From positions 4,085,001 through 4,149,000 of the forward strand of contig NZ_CP009621.1 of NCBI RefSeq assembly GCF_000973725.1: a stretch of DNA of 64,000 bases, read 5' to 3'. The translations under genes and the position numbers were made by a program. The stretch is from Pontibacter korlensis. GTDB taxonomy: Bacteria; Bacteroidota; Bacteroidia; Cytophagales; Hymenobacteraceae. The notes beneath the pieces were generated by a model that did not search any database, was not told the DNA's origin, and was given only the letters and a program-made list of their open reading frames with translations. Below are positions 27,778 through 36,864 of this stretch, one piece after another; positions within the stretch are counted from its first letter, which is position 1, and every line of letters begins with the position of its first letter.

Positions 27778-29052
27778 TTACCTTCTGGATGCTAGTCTTA
27801 TGCCGCTGTATTGCCAGCGTTTGTCCGGGTGAAAAAAGTTACGGTAGGTGGTACGGATATGACTTTCTGGTGTGGCGCAGGAGCCACCTCGCAGCACCAT
27901 CTGGTTAATCATAAACTTCCCATTGTATTCTCCCACGGCACCAAGCGCTTTGCTGTAACCAGGATAAGGGTGGTAAGCACTGTAAGTCCATTCCCACAGG
28001 TCACCGAAGAGCTGCTGCACCCCCTCAATAGCAGGGTTCGCTGCAGAAGGCTCCAGTAAGTCGGTTTCTACAAAGTTGCCCTCTTGCGGTGGGTATACTT
28101 GTGAGGCTGCCTCCCATTCAAATTCAGAAAGTAAGCGCTTTCCAGCCCAATTAGCATAAGCATCGGCTTCGTAAAAACTAATGTGGCAAACAGGGTCGTT
28201 CAGGTTAACTTTCTGTAGCCCATGCATGGTGAAACGGTGCCATTCATCATCCTGCTTCATCCAGTAGAGTGGCGCTTCTAGTTGATTTTGGTTTACCAGC
28301 GCAAATCCTTCATCCAACCAATGCCTGAAGTCTTTATAGCCACCGTCCTCCATAAACTCAAGGAACTCTCTATTGGTAACCAGGCGATTCATGATTTCGA
28401 AATCATCAATCTGAACCTCATGTACTCCTTGCTCATTATCAAAGCAAAAGCCCTCACCAGTATAGCCGATTGTATAGTGGCCGCCAGGCACTTCTAAAAA
28501 CTTTCCCGGAGTAGCGTCTGAATTGATTGTTCCCGCTGGCTGCTCTTTATAAGTAGGGAGCAGAGGATTGGTGCCTAAAATATACTTTATATCAGTTATG
28601 AGCAGCTCCTGATGTTGCTGTTCATGCTGCAGCCCCAGCTCCAAGATAGGCAGAAACTTGACAAGCTCTTCCTCAGGTGTTTGCTGTAGTAGCTTATGTA
28701 TATGCTCATCAACATGCTGACGGTAAGCATAAATATCTCGCAATGGCGGACGAGTAATAGTACTTCGCTGGTGGCGTAGTACTCGACTTCCGAGGCTGTT
28801 GTAGTAGGAGTTAAACAGGTAAGCGTATTGCGGGTGAAACACCTTGTATCCTGAAAGGTGAGGCAAAAGTATAAGTGTCTCGAAAAACCAGCTGGTGTGT
28901 GCCATGTGCCACTTGGGCGGGCTCACGTCCACCATAGGCTGCACAACTGTATCCTCAGGCTCCAGTGGTTTGCAAATTGCTTCTGTACGCGCACGTGTGT
29001 GGTGGTAACGCAGCAGAAGTGTTTGTGAGGCGGATGCGGTTAGCGTACTCAT
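27778..29052 (-). CDS. egtB: Ergothioneine biosynthesis sulfoxide synthase EgtB
   Basis: Non-heme iron enzyme that joins hercynine to a thiol donor using O2. 424 aa: N-terminal DinB-like domain and C-terminal FGE-sulfatase domain. Iron ligands: His52 (WHMAHTSW) and HX3HXE at His143/His147/Glu149. The FGE part has LVTNREFLEF, VCHISFYEADAYANWAGKRL and LRGGSCATPESHIRTTYRNFF. No egtA or egtC lies nearby, so the thiol donor (cysteine or gamma-glutamylcysteine) cannot be fixed. First gene of the egtB-egtD operon. Confidence 0.95.
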   Translation of the reverse strand: MSTLTASASQTLLLRYHHTRARTEAICKPLEPEDTVVQPMVDVSPPKWHMAHTSWFFETLILLPHLSGYKVFHPQYAYLFNSYYNSLGSRVLRHQRSTITRPPLRDIYAYRQHVDEHIHKLLQQTPEEELVKFLPILELGLQHEQQHQELLITDIKYILGTNPLLPTYKEQPAGTINSDATPGKFLEVPGGHYTIGYTGEGFCFDNEQGVHEVQIDDFEIMNRLVTNREFLEFMEDGGYKDFRHWLDEGFALVNQNQLEAPLYWMKQDDEWHRFTMHGLQKVNLNDPVCHISFYEADAYANWAGKRLLSEFEWEAASQVYPPQEGNFVETDLLEPSAANPAIEGVQQLFGDLWEWTYSAYHPYPGYSKALGAVGEYNGKFMINQMVLRGGSCATPESHIRTTYRNFFHPDKRWQYSGIRLASRR

Positions 29053-29223
29053 GGATGCTTAAGTTTAGGCCACAGTGGCGTGTGAATGGTTAGAGCAGAC
29101 TTAAAGCTCTGAGTTAAAGTGAGGTTGAATATATAGTTTAGTAGCTGAATTTGTACTTCGTTCCTCATTTACGACAAATCCGGCAGGAATGGTTTATCTT
29201 GCCACCTCATATAGTATAAAAAC

Positions 29224-30297
29224 ATGAGCCTTCATCTTAGCTTTAGCCCGCATACTTTACAGTTTAAGTTTGATGCCCGTACATCCCGTGGAGCCATAAA
29301 AACGCACCAGGTATATTTCTTAAAAGTATGGAAACCTTCTATGCCCGGCGTTTATGGCTTGGGTGAATGTGCTCCTTTAGCGGGTTTAAGTATAGACTTT
29401 CGACCGGATTTGGAAGAGAAGCTTCAGCAGGTTGTTGACCTGGTGAATAAAGGTAAAGTAGCGCTGAAAGCAGGAGGGGAACTGCCAGAGGAATTAGAAC
29501 TGCAGGAATGGCCAGCTTTGCGCTTTGCGCTTGAAACAGCATTGCTGGACCTTCAGCATGGCGGCAAACGCCAAATCTTTGATAATGCCTTCAGCCGTGG
29601 GGAGGTGGGAATACCTGTAAACGGGCTTATCTGGATGGGAGACAGGTCGTTTATGCAGGAGCAGATCGAAAAGAAACTGAAAGAAGGCTACAGTTGCCTG
29701 AAGCTCAAAATCGGTAGCCTCGACTTCAAGACAGAGCTTGAGATTTTGCAAAGTATAAGAGAAGTGGCAGGTGCAGATCAGTTAACAGTACGGGTAGATG
29801 CTAATGGTGCCTTTTCGCCTCAGGATGCTTACAAGAAACTGGAGCGTTTGGCAAAGTATGAGCTGCATTCAATAGAGCAACCCATCAAGCAGGGGCAGTT
29901 GCAAGAGATGGCGCAGCTCTGTGCTTATACCCCTGTACCTATTGCCTTGGACGAAGAGCTAATCGGGGTACAGGATGCACAGCTGCAGGCAGCACTATTG
30001 GAGACAGTTAAACCGCAGTACATCATCCTGAAACCAACTTTAGTAGGAGGATTCACGGCAAGTGCAGCATGGATACGAATGGCAGAAGAGCGCGGCATTG
30101 GCTGGTGGATGACCTCCGCCTTGGAGTCGAACATTGGGCTAAATGCCATTAGCCAGTTTGCTGCAGCGCACAACATTACTAAGCCCCAAGGCTTGGGTAC
30201 AGGCCAACTTTATCACAATAACATTCCTTCGCCGCTGCATATTGTGAATGGAGAGCTGTGGTATGAGGATGAAAAAGAATGGGAGATAAGCCTATGA
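29224..30297 (+). CDS. menC: o-Succinylbenzoate synthase (enolase superfamily)
   Basis: 357 aa enolase-superfamily enzyme, the best fit being MenC, which dehydrates SHCHC to o-succinylbenzoate in menaquinone synthesis. Key residues: LKLKIG (catalytic Lys), VRVDANGAFS (metal Asp), IEQPIK (Glu), LDEEL (Asp), ILKPTLVGG (Lys). N-terminal lid GLGECAPLAGLSIDF is typical of Bacteroidota MenC. No other men gene is nearby. Related dipeptide epimerases cannot be excluded, but the ILKPT..GG pattern favours MenC. Confidence 0.85.
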   Translation: MSLHLSFSPHTLQFKFDARTSRGAIKTHQVYFLKVWKPSMPGVYGLGECAPLAGLSIDFRPDLEEKLQQVVDLVNKGKVALKAGGELPEELELQEWPALRFALETALLDLQHGGKRQIFDNAFSRGEVGIPVNGLIWMGDRSFMQEQIEKKLKEGYSCLKLKIGSLDFKTELEILQSIREVAGADQLTVRVDANGAFSPQDAYKKLERLAKYELHSIEQPIKQGQLQEMAQLCAYTPVPIALDEELIGVQDAQLQAALLETVKPQYIILKPTLVGGFTASAAWIRMAEERGIGWWMTSALESNIGLNAISQFAAAHNITKPQGLGTGQLYHNNIPSPLHIVNGELWYEDEKEWEISL

Positions 30298-30353
30298 TCT
30301 ATTGAGCTATGGCTGTTTTACATAAACACCACTCTACAATGAAGGCTGAAAGC

Positions 30354-32138
30354 TTAGCTCACATTCGTCGTCTTGATCAGAAGCCTGCGATACTTGGTGA
30401 AAATACTGGATTTAGAAACAAAGCCCAGGTATTCATCTCCATGAAGTACAGGTAAGTTCCAGGCACCAGACTCATCGAATTTCTTCATTACATCGGCCAT
30501 ACTATCATCATACTGCACGGTGGCAGGAGGTTTCACCATCAGCTCCTTTACCTTTACCAGTTCATACTTTTCAGTCTTGAACATGATTTCCCGTACATTC
30601 TCAAGAAGTATAACACCATCCAGCTTTCCGCCTGCAGTTACGACCGGGAATAAATTACGGCGGGAGTGCGCAATAACCTCCACCAGTTCACCCAAAGTTG
30701 CCTCTGGCGAAACCGGCTGAAACTCAGTCTCTATCAGGTGCCGAATCTTCATGATGCGCAGGATGGTGCGGTCCTTATTGTGCGTGAGCAGCTGCCCCTT
30801 TTGAGCCAGCTTCTTCGTGTCGAGCGAGTAGGGCTCAAAATACTTCACCAGGGCAAAAGAAGAAGCTGCCACTATCATCAACGGAATCATTAAAGTATAA
30901 CCACCGGTGATTTCAGCAATTAGAAAGACAGCAGTAAGCGGTGCATGCATAACCCCACTAAGTATGCCAGCCATCCCAACCATAGCAAAGCTGCTGGTAG
31001 GCAGATTGCTGATGTTAAGCAGGTTTACCAGACGGGAGAAAAAGAACCCGGTACTGGCCCCTACAAACATAGAAGGGGCAAAGTTTCCACCGTTACCACC
31101 TGAGGCAATGGTTATGGTAGTAGCAAAGACTTTAACCAGTGCCAATGCGCCAACAAAGCAAAGTATAAGCCACTCGTTTGTGCCGAAAAAAGCTAACCAG
31201 CTATCCTGTAAGAGTTGCTCTGCATGCCCAGCCTCCAGCAGTCGGATACTATCGTAGCCTTCTCCGAAAAGTGGCGGGAACAGCATAATAAGCAGGCCTA
31301 GTAAAGCACCACCTACAATGGCTCTGGTTAAAATTTTTGTTTGATACTCCTCAAATAGCTCCTCTACCCGTAGGGCTGTGCGGGTGTAATAGACTGATAC
31401 CATGCCGCAAAGGATTCCCAGCAACACATAAAAAGGCACGTGCTCAGCAGCAAAAAATTCACGTTGGCCGATGTTGAAAAGAATGTCCTCCTGTAGAATT
31501 ATCTTCGAGCAAAGAGCTCCGACCACTGCAGAGATAATCAGAGGAATGAATGCAGAAATACTAATATCGGTAAGCAGCACCTCGATGGCGAAGAGTACCC
31601 CTGCTATGGGAGCATTAAACACAGCAGCTATACCGGCTGCGGCACCAGATGCGAGTAATAAAGTTCTATCACGGTAATTTAAGTGGTACTCCCGCCCGTA
31701 GTTAGCACCAATTGCCGAACCAGTGACCACGATAGGAGACTCCAGACCAGCCGACCCCCCAAAGCCTGCTGTAATGGCACTGGTAAGTACATGAGAGTAC
31801 ATCTTGTGTCGCTCAACCAGGCTCGATTTTTGTGAAATATTGTAGAGTATATTAGCGGTACCCCGCCCAATACTTCCCCGGAAGAAAAAGGTCACCACCA
31901 GTACCGTCAGAAGAATTCCTATCAGCGGGAAAACAACCAGCCAGTAGGGTTGGTCTAACAAGCGGTTTCCGTAAGCGAGCAGAGCCTGTATGTAGTGCAC
32001 CAGTGTTTTGAGCACAACAGCAGCAAAACCAGCTGTTAGCCCCACCAGCACACTCGACACTAGCATAAACTCTCTGTCGGAAGTATGGCGGCGAAGCCAC
32101 AGTAAAGGAATCTTTATTTTTTTATAGGAATAAGGCAT
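30354..32138 (-). CDS. ClC-type chloride channel/antiporter with CBS domains
   Basis: 594 aa. Residues ~25-440 form the ClC membrane fold: GSAGLESPIVVTGSAIG holds the gating glutamate position, GGNGGNFAPSMFVGA the anion filter loop. The last ~140 residues are two CBS domains that probably sense adenine nucleotides. GLESP in place of GREGP is usual in Bacteroidota members. An excellent promoter lies upstream. Whether it is a channel or a H+/Cl- exchanger cannot be decided without checking the proton glutamate. Confidence 0.92.
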   Translation of the reverse strand: MPYSYKKIKIPLLWLRRHTSDREFMLVSSVLVGLTAGFAAVVLKTLVHYIQALLAYGNRLLDQPYWLVVFPLIGILLTVLVVTFFFRGSIGRGTANILYNISQKSSLVERHKMYSHVLTSAITAGFGGSAGLESPIVVTGSAIGANYGREYHLNYRDRTLLLASGAAAGIAAVFNAPIAGVLFAIEVLLTDISISAFIPLIISAVVGALCSKIILQEDILFNIGQREFFAAEHVPFYVLLGILCGMVSVYYTRTALRVEELFEEYQTKILTRAIVGGALLGLLIMLFPPLFGEGYDSIRLLEAGHAEQLLQDSWLAFFGTNEWLILCFVGALALVKVFATTITIASGGNGGNFAPSMFVGASTGFFFSRLVNLLNISNLPTSSFAMVGMAGILSGVMHAPLTAVFLIAEITGGYTLMIPLMIVAASSFALVKYFEPYSLDTKKLAQKGQLLTHNKDRTILRIMKIRHLIETEFQPVSPEATLGELVEVIAHSRRNLFPVVTAGGKLDGVILLENVREIMFKTEKYELVKVKELMVKPPATVQYDDSMADVMKKFDESGAWNLPVLHGDEYLGFVSKSSIFTKYRRLLIKTTNVS

Positions 32139-32177
32139 TTGGCAGGAGGACCTGATCTAATCGTGTACTTGATCCTA

Positions 32178-32208
32178 CAAAATTAGGAAGAGCTAAGGCG
32201 AAGGCCAA
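32178..32208 (-). promoter_or_regulatory. Promoter of the ClC gene
   Basis: On the minus strand: TTG, 20-base spacer, TAATTTTG. Both elements match the Bacteroidota sigma consensus (TTG or TTTG, 19-21 bases, TAnnTTTG). The start codon is 40 bases downstream of the -7 box. The best complete promoter in the window. Confidence 0.75.
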
Positions 32209-32256
32209 TTAATATTTGCACTCTTTTAACTTAAACCTACCAAAAAAATGTTTACC

Positions 32257-32303
32257 CGTAGCCTAACCTCAACCTCTATTTCACTGTTTAACTAAAGGCT
32301 ACG
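32257..32303. repeat. Inverted repeat upstream of the phosphatase gene
   Basis: CGTAGCC at 32257-32263 and GGCTACG at 32297-32303, separated by 33 bases. No T-run follows. It could be a weak hairpin in the phosphatase mRNA leader or a binding site; unproven. Confidence 0.35.
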
Positions 32304-32340
32304 TATATAAATGGGCATTTCAGGTGAGATATACTAATTT

Positions 32341-33171
32341 ATGAATAATAATATAGAGCAAGAATTTTATAATCTCGAGCTCCCGGAGGAGCGTGGGCCT
32401 TTCCATATTATCGGCGATGTGCACGGCTGCTTTGAGGAGCTTGTTGAACTACTGGAGAATCTGGGGTACCAGATAGCTTTTGATAAGGATGAGGTAAAAT
32501 ACTTAGTCTCGTCCCCGGATAGCGGTAAAGCTGTTTTTGTAGGAGACTTAGTAGATAGAGGACCTAATTCCCCGGAAGTGTTGCGCCTAGTAATGGACAT
32601 GGTGGAGCAAAAGGTTGCTTATTGTGTAACCGGTAATCATGACGATAAGCTACTTCGCATGCTTTTGGGAAGAAATGTGCAGATTAGACATGGACTGGAA
32701 CTAACAAAGGCACAACTCGAGTCCTACGATGCCGTGTTTCGGGAGCGCGTAAAATACTTCCTTGCTAACCTGCCACACCACCTTGTTCTTGATGAAGGAA
32801 GACTTGTGGTTGCCCATGCAGGTTTAGAGGAAAGGCTGCACGGGCGCAATACAAAAGGAGTAAGAAACCTCTGCCTTTATGGCCCTACAACGGGAGAGTC
32901 AGATGAAAAAGGCCTTCCAGTGCGCTTAGACTGGGCAGCAGATTACTGTGGCAAAGCCATTGTAGTTTATGGCCATACGCCTGTGCATGAGCCTATTTGG
33001 CGGAATAATACGATTAACATTGATACCGGCTGCGTGTTTGGGGGTAGTCTTACTGCGCTTACCTATCCTGATCATGTTATTACCACTGTTGTATCACGCC
33101 ATACCTATGCAGAGTCTGTAAGGCCATTTATTCGTTACCAGCAGCTTCATCCGCAGGCTTCTCCCTCTTAG
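32341..33171 (+). CDS. PPP-family metallophosphoesterase
   Basis: 276 aa calcineurin-like phosphoesterase. All PPP motifs are present: GDVHGC near residue 25, GDLVDRGPNS (~68-77), GNHDDKL (~98), VAHAGL (~158) and YGHTP (~218). Closest in pattern to the phosphatase domain of bacterial polynucleotide kinase-phosphatase and to PrpE-type enzymes, though no kinase or ligase is fused or adjacent. Substrate may be a phosphoprotein, Ap4A or a nucleic-acid end. Its last 44 bases overlap mnhG on the opposite strand. Confidence 0.87.
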   Translation: MNNNIEQEFYNLELPEERGPFHIIGDVHGCFEELVELLENLGYQIAFDKDEVKYLVSSPDSGKAVFVGDLVDRGPNSPEVLRLVMDMVEQKVAYCVTGNHDDKLLRMLLGRNVQIRHGLELTKAQLESYDAVFRERVKYFLANLPHHLVLDEGRLVVAHAGLEERLHGRNTKGVRNLCLYGPTTGESDEKGLPVRLDWAADYCGKAIVVYGHTPVHEPIWRNNTINIDTGCVFGGSLTALTYPDHVITTVVSRHTYAESVRPFIRYQQLHPQASPS

Positions 33172-33574
33172 GCGCCTCTTCCTTATACTTGTCGTGGCTA
33201 ACTAGTTGCTCCAGGTGCTCTTTCGCTAAGTATTCTTCAAACTCACTGAGATCAGTTTTCTCCCAGAAGGGGATTTTGTTCTGTACAGCTGTGCGCCCTA
33301 TAACATGAGCTGCCACAGGTGCCGTGATAGAGGTAAATACCCCGATAGCCACCACTTTCAATAAGATTCCGGGCTGATTAAAATAGATACCCATTCCTAG
33401 CAAAATCAAACCTAATCCCAGTGTTGCTCCCTTTGTGATGGCTGACATCCTGATGTAGAAATCAGGAAAGCGAAGCAAACCTATGGAGGCAATTAACATA
33501 AAGCATACGCCGGCCAGGATAAACACGCAGCTTATAATTTCTCTTACCAATTGCCAGTTTATACCTGTTTCCAT
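33128..33574 (-). CDS. mnhG: Mrp Na+/H+ antiporter subunit G
   Basis: 148 aa; three transmembrane helices in the first ~100 residues (VREIISCVFILAGVCFMLIASIGLLRFPDFYIRMSA is split over the first two), then a charged C-terminal tail of ~45 residues that is longer than in typical MnhG (~115 aa). Last gene of the Mrp operon; the 3' end overlaps the convergent phosphatase by 44 bases. MrpG is required for assembly of the seven-subunit complex. Confidence 0.9.
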   Translation of the reverse strand: METGINWQLVREIISCVFILAGVCFMLIASIGLLRFPDFYIRMSAITKGATLGLGLILLGMGIYFNQPGILLKVVAIGVFTSITAPVAAHVIGRTAVQNKIPFWEKTDLSEFEEYLAKEHLEQLVSHDKYKEEAPKREKPADEAAGNE

Positions 33575-33578
33575 TGCC

Positions 33579-33848
33579 TTATTTGGTTATCCTCATGATA
33601 TAATACGCAAACGAGATAGAGCCCAGAAAGCCGAAAAGAGACAGGATCATTGCTACATCTATAAAGTCCTCATTTTGGGTTAGCTCTGTGTATATGATTA
33701 TTATGCCAATGACATTGGCTACAAATAAGTCAAAAGCAGTTACGCGGTCAGGCAGGGTAGGGCCTATCGAGAAGCGGATGGCGGTGAGTAGCAAACAAAT
33801 GCTGAGCATCACCATGGCAATGATCAAGGTAATATGAAATATGCTCAT
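33579..33848 (-). CDS. mnhF: Mrp Na+/H+ antiporter subunit F
   Basis: 89 aa, three transmembrane helices. Family motif IGPTLPDRVTAFDLFVANVIG (two parts, ~27-47) and the acid ELTQNEDFIDVAMILSLFGFLG. The start overlaps the mnhE stop by 4 bases, and mnhG begins 4 bases after its stop. Confidence 0.92.
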   Translation of the reverse strand: MSIFHITLIIAMVMLSICLLLTAIRFSIGPTLPDRVTAFDLFVANVIGIIIIYTELTQNEDFIDVAMILSLFGFLGSISFAYYIMRITK

Positions 33849-34342
33849 GCTGTCAGTTCTAAAATCTTTTTTTCAAACCCAAGCTTGATGTGCTGCTTTA
33901 GCTGCTCTATATCGTTATGCTTCAGGTACAAGGTGTGTACATAGAGTAGCTTTCGGTCTTCACTTACATCAATACTCAATGTACCGGGGGTAAGGCCTAT
34001 AATGTTAGCCAGAATAGAAATTTCCAGGTCAGTAGTAACCTCAAGAGGCAATGCAAACACCGTGGGCTGTAACCGGTAACGAGGAGTTACGATGTCGTGT
34101 GCGATCTTAAGGTTAGCTAGCAGTAGTTCTTTCCAGAAGTACAGGATAAAAGAAATAAGCTTTGGGAGTTTAAAGAAATAGGAGCGATGGTAAAAGTATG
34201 AGCTGATCCAAAGCAAAGACATTAACAGCGAAAAAAGAATCAAGGTAGTGAGTGCATTGTACTCTATGCCTACATCAGCACGCTGGAAAAACGTGTAGGT
34301 AATAAGACCTGCAAGTATGCTATGGATGAGAAGTAACCTCAT
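33845..34342 (-). CDS. mnhE: Mrp Na+/H+ antiporter subunit E
   Basis: 165 aa. Two to three N-terminal helices, then a cytoplasmic domain with the MrpE pattern ...VTTDLEISILANIIGLTPGTLSIDVSEDRKLLYVH. I use the ATG at 34342 (MRLLLIHSIL): it gives the usual length, while the longer frame runs back into mnhD in another reading frame. Overlap with mnhD is 23 bases. Confidence 0.9.
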   Translation of the reverse strand: MRLLLIHSILAGLITYTFFQRADVGIEYNALTTLILFSLLMSLLWISSYFYHRSYFFKLPKLISFILYFWKELLLANLKIAHDIVTPRYRLQPTVFALPLEVTTDLEISILANIIGLTPGTLSIDVSEDRKLLYVHTLYLKHNDIEQLKQHIKLGFEKKILELTA

Positions 34343-35891
34343 GTGCCTGCGCTTTATGTCTGTTTTGTTCAGTGCCTTTATTAGATAGTACTGTTTCTGT
34401 GTAGTTTTCGATGTGCAGCAGTCCCGCAGCTGCACGCTCAGACAAGCGAATGAGCGGACTTGCATAAATGCCAATAAACAAGATGAATACAAGTAGCATA
34501 ACTATAGGCAGGTAGATCATACGTAGCCGTTGTGGGTTCACCGGGGTCATAGTTGTTTCTGCTTTATAGGTGTTTGGTCTTGGCTTCCAGAAAACCTCAT
34601 TCCAAATTTTAGTCATTGAAAACAAGGTTATCAGGCTCACGCAGAGTGACACTGCTACCAACGTGAACTTCCCAGCCTCCAATCCCGCTCTGGCAAGCAT
34701 CAGCTTTCCCCAAAAGCCAGAAAGTGGCGGTGTGCCTGCTAAGCTTAGTGCCGATAAGAGGAAAAGCAGGGCAAGTGTCGGCTGAAGCAGATACACTCCT
34801 CCGAGCCTTTTAAGGGAGAATGTACGGTGCCGCTGTGCCACCACACCGCTTATTAAAAACAGGTTGGTTTTTACCAGAATGTTGTGCACGATGAAGAAAA
34901 TGCTTCCTGCTATGGCCAATGGTGTGTAAATGGCCAAACCCATAAGCATATAGCCAATCTGGCTGATGATATGAAATGATAGAATCTTCTTAAAATCAGT
35001 CTGGGCTGCAGCGCCAATCACACCAATCACCATTGTTAATCCGGACAAAACTGCCAGAAGTGGTAGAATAAAATCAGAGTTAGAAACAAAAAGCAGGGTA
35101 AATAGCCTGATCAGCGTGTACATTCCTACTTTAGTGATGAGCCCGGCTATAAAAGCCGAGATGGAAATGGGAGGCGTATGGTAGGAGGCAGGTAGCCAAA
35201 AAAACAAAGGAAAGATGCCAGACTTTATGCCAAAACCTACCAGGAAGAAAATGCTCGCCATGGAGAGCAGCGGCAGGTTCGGGTGGTCTGCTTGCCGCAC
35301 GAGGACCGCTAGCTCAGCCAAGTTAAGCGAGCCATAAAGGCTGTACATAATACCTATACCGGTTAGCAGTAAGCCAGAGGCAATAAAGTTGATGGTGACA
35401 TACTTTAGTGTACCCTCAAGCTGACCCTTTGTGCCACCCAGGCTTAACATTGCAAAGCAGCAGATAAGAATCACCTCAAACCAAACATACAGGTTAAAAA
35501 GGTCGCCAGTGAGGCAAACGCCGCTGACACCCATTTGCAGCAACAAGAGCAGCGGGAAATAGCCAAATCGCCTTCTGGTGACATCTAACCCTTGCAAGGA
35601 GTACAAGTAAACAGCAAACCCTATGATAGCGCCGCTCAGCAGGATAAGCACACTGAACATATCTGCCACTAACGTGATGCCATAAGGTGCAGGCCAATTA
35701 CCAACTTGTGTGGAAACTACGTTTGTTTCTAACACCTGTCTCATGAGCAATAGGATTGAAGCAAGCCATAATACCTGCGACAGCCCCGCCGTAATTGCCT
35801 GCTTGCGTTCCTGCTGCCATAACATAAGGCACAACAGTGTCCCATAAAGGGGCACAAGCAAAGGCAGCATAAGTAGCAAGTCTGATGACAT
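34320..35891 (-). CDS. mnhD: Mrp Na+/H+ antiporter subunit D
   Basis: 523 aa, fourteen predicted helices, homologous to NuoN/NuoM. Proton-pathway residues seen: the ring-like motif YVWFEVILICC (helix V Glu), KSGIFPLFFWLPASYHTPPISISAFIAG, and DFKKILSFHIISQIGYM. 71 bases separate it from mnhC, the widest gap in the operon. Confidence 0.93.
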   Translation of the reverse strand: MSSDLLLMLPLLVPLYGTLLCLMLWQQERKQAITAGLSQVLWLASILLLMRQVLETNVVSTQVGNWPAPYGITLVADMFSVLILLSGAIIGFAVYLYSLQGLDVTRRRFGYFPLLLLLQMGVSGVCLTGDLFNLYVWFEVILICCFAMLSLGGTKGQLEGTLKYVTINFIASGLLLTGIGIMYSLYGSLNLAELAVLVRQADHPNLPLLSMASIFFLVGFGIKSGIFPLFFWLPASYHTPPISISAFIAGLITKVGMYTLIRLFTLLFVSNSDFILPLLAVLSGLTMVIGVIGAAAQTDFKKILSFHIISQIGYMLMGLAIYTPLAIAGSIFFIVHNILVKTNLFLISGVVAQRHRTFSLKRLGGVYLLQPTLALLFLLSALSLAGTPPLSGFWGKLMLARAGLEAGKFTLVAVSLCVSLITLFSMTKIWNEVFWKPRPNTYKAETTMTPVNPQRLRMIYLPIVMLLVFILFIGIYASPLIRLSERAAAGLLHIENYTETVLSNKGTEQNRHKAQAHEVTSHP

Positions 35892-35962
35892 AAAAGGAGG
35901 GTGCTAGCTATCGTTTAATATTGCTTTTATCGGAGTCGAGAAAGTTAATGGAATTTGCATGA

Positions 35963-36319
35963 CTAATGGTGCTCCTCATTTTCTTTCCTGAGCTCGTCTA
36001 AATTGTTGGATTTAAAGGTTTGGTATACCCGCCTAATAAGCACAATGGCAAAAGCCTGAATGCCGAATCCAATCACAATGGCGGTAAGTAGCAGGGCCTG
36101 TGTTACCGGATCAGCGTATGGCTCGGCTGCAACTTTTTGGTCTTCGCTGATGATAGCGCTACTGCCCCTGGTAATGCCCCCAATCACAAAAAGAAACAGG
36201 TTGGTGGCTAGTCCAAAAAGTATCAGGCCGAGTATAACTTTGAACAAGTGCCTGTGCAGAATAAAGTATAGCCCGGTGGCGAAAAGGGTGCCTATCATTA
36301 TGGGGAGAAGTGTTTCCAT
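35963..36319 (-). CDS. mnhC: Mrp Na+/H+ antiporter subunit C
   Basis: 118 aa, NuoK-like, three helices. VTQALLLTAIVIGFGIQAFAIVL is the third helix with the conserved TDPVxQALxLTAIVI-type motif. Follows mnhB by 2 bases. Length is normal for the subunit. Confidence 0.93.
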   Translation of the reverse strand: METLLPIMIGTLFATGLYFILHRHLFKVILGLILFGLATNLFLFVIGGITRGSSAIISEDQKVAAEPYADPVTQALLLTAIVIGFGIQAFAIVLIRRVYQTFKSNNLDELRKENEEHH

Positions 36320-36321
36320 GC

Positions 36322-36864
36322 TTATTCTTTAGACATTGTAAAGACCATCTTTAGCACCATACCCAGCACCAGTAGATACACACCCATGTCAAACAACAGG
36401 GGGGTTCCGAAGGCACCAATAATGGCTATTCCGTCTTCTGACCATAGAGCTGACATATAAGGCTTACCAAGGAACAAACCTACAACGCCACTTGTGGCAG
36501 CCAGAAATAAGCCTGCTGCCATCATGTAAGCTGGGCGCACTTTTATCAGGTGGTAGCGCCAAGGAATTTCCTTAAACCCTTTGGGTCGGTTCCAGGTGTT
36601 AGCCTTTAGCAGGTTCCATATATGCTCGGTGCGGTTGCGGTAAGCCTGCCTGCTTTTGTGGTACACATTCAACTGAAAGTAAGCATTAACTGTGCGCTCC
36701 GAACCATGAGCCAGTACATGAAACACAAATGCGATAGAACCAATTAACCCACCTATAAAGCCGCCGCCCGGGTGGTTGTGGCCCCTAAGCAGAATATAAA
36801 CCGAGAATAACAGAAAGAGTGGGGTCAGGTATCGTATCGCGGTTGCTAGAATGATTGTTCTCAT
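36322..36864 (-). CDS. mnhB: Mrp Na+/H+ antiporter subunit B, with inserted basic loop
   Basis: 180 aa against ~140 for typical MnhB. The conserved [16 protein letters not shown] (~28-43) and C-terminal [20 protein letters not shown] are intact. Between helix 2 and helix 3 (about residues 58-108) lies an extra, arginine- and tyrosine-rich stretch absent from the Staphylococcus and Bacillus proteins as I recall them. No frameshift is apparent. Overlaps mnhA by 4 bases. Confidence 0.9.
   Translation of the reverse strand: MRTIILATAIRYLTPLFLLFSVYILLRGHNHPGGGFIGGLIGSIAFVFHVLAHGSERTVNAYFQLNVYHKSRQAYRNRTEHIWNLLKANTWNRPKGFKEIPWRYHLIKVRPAYMMAAGLFLAATSGVVGLFLGKPYMSALWSEDGIAIIGAFGTPLLFDMGVYLLVLGMVLKMVFTMSKE

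Noticed and set aside
34343..34492. Longer mnhE frame
   Set aside because: The added part is the mnhD 3' end read in another frame; the family-length protein starts at 34342.
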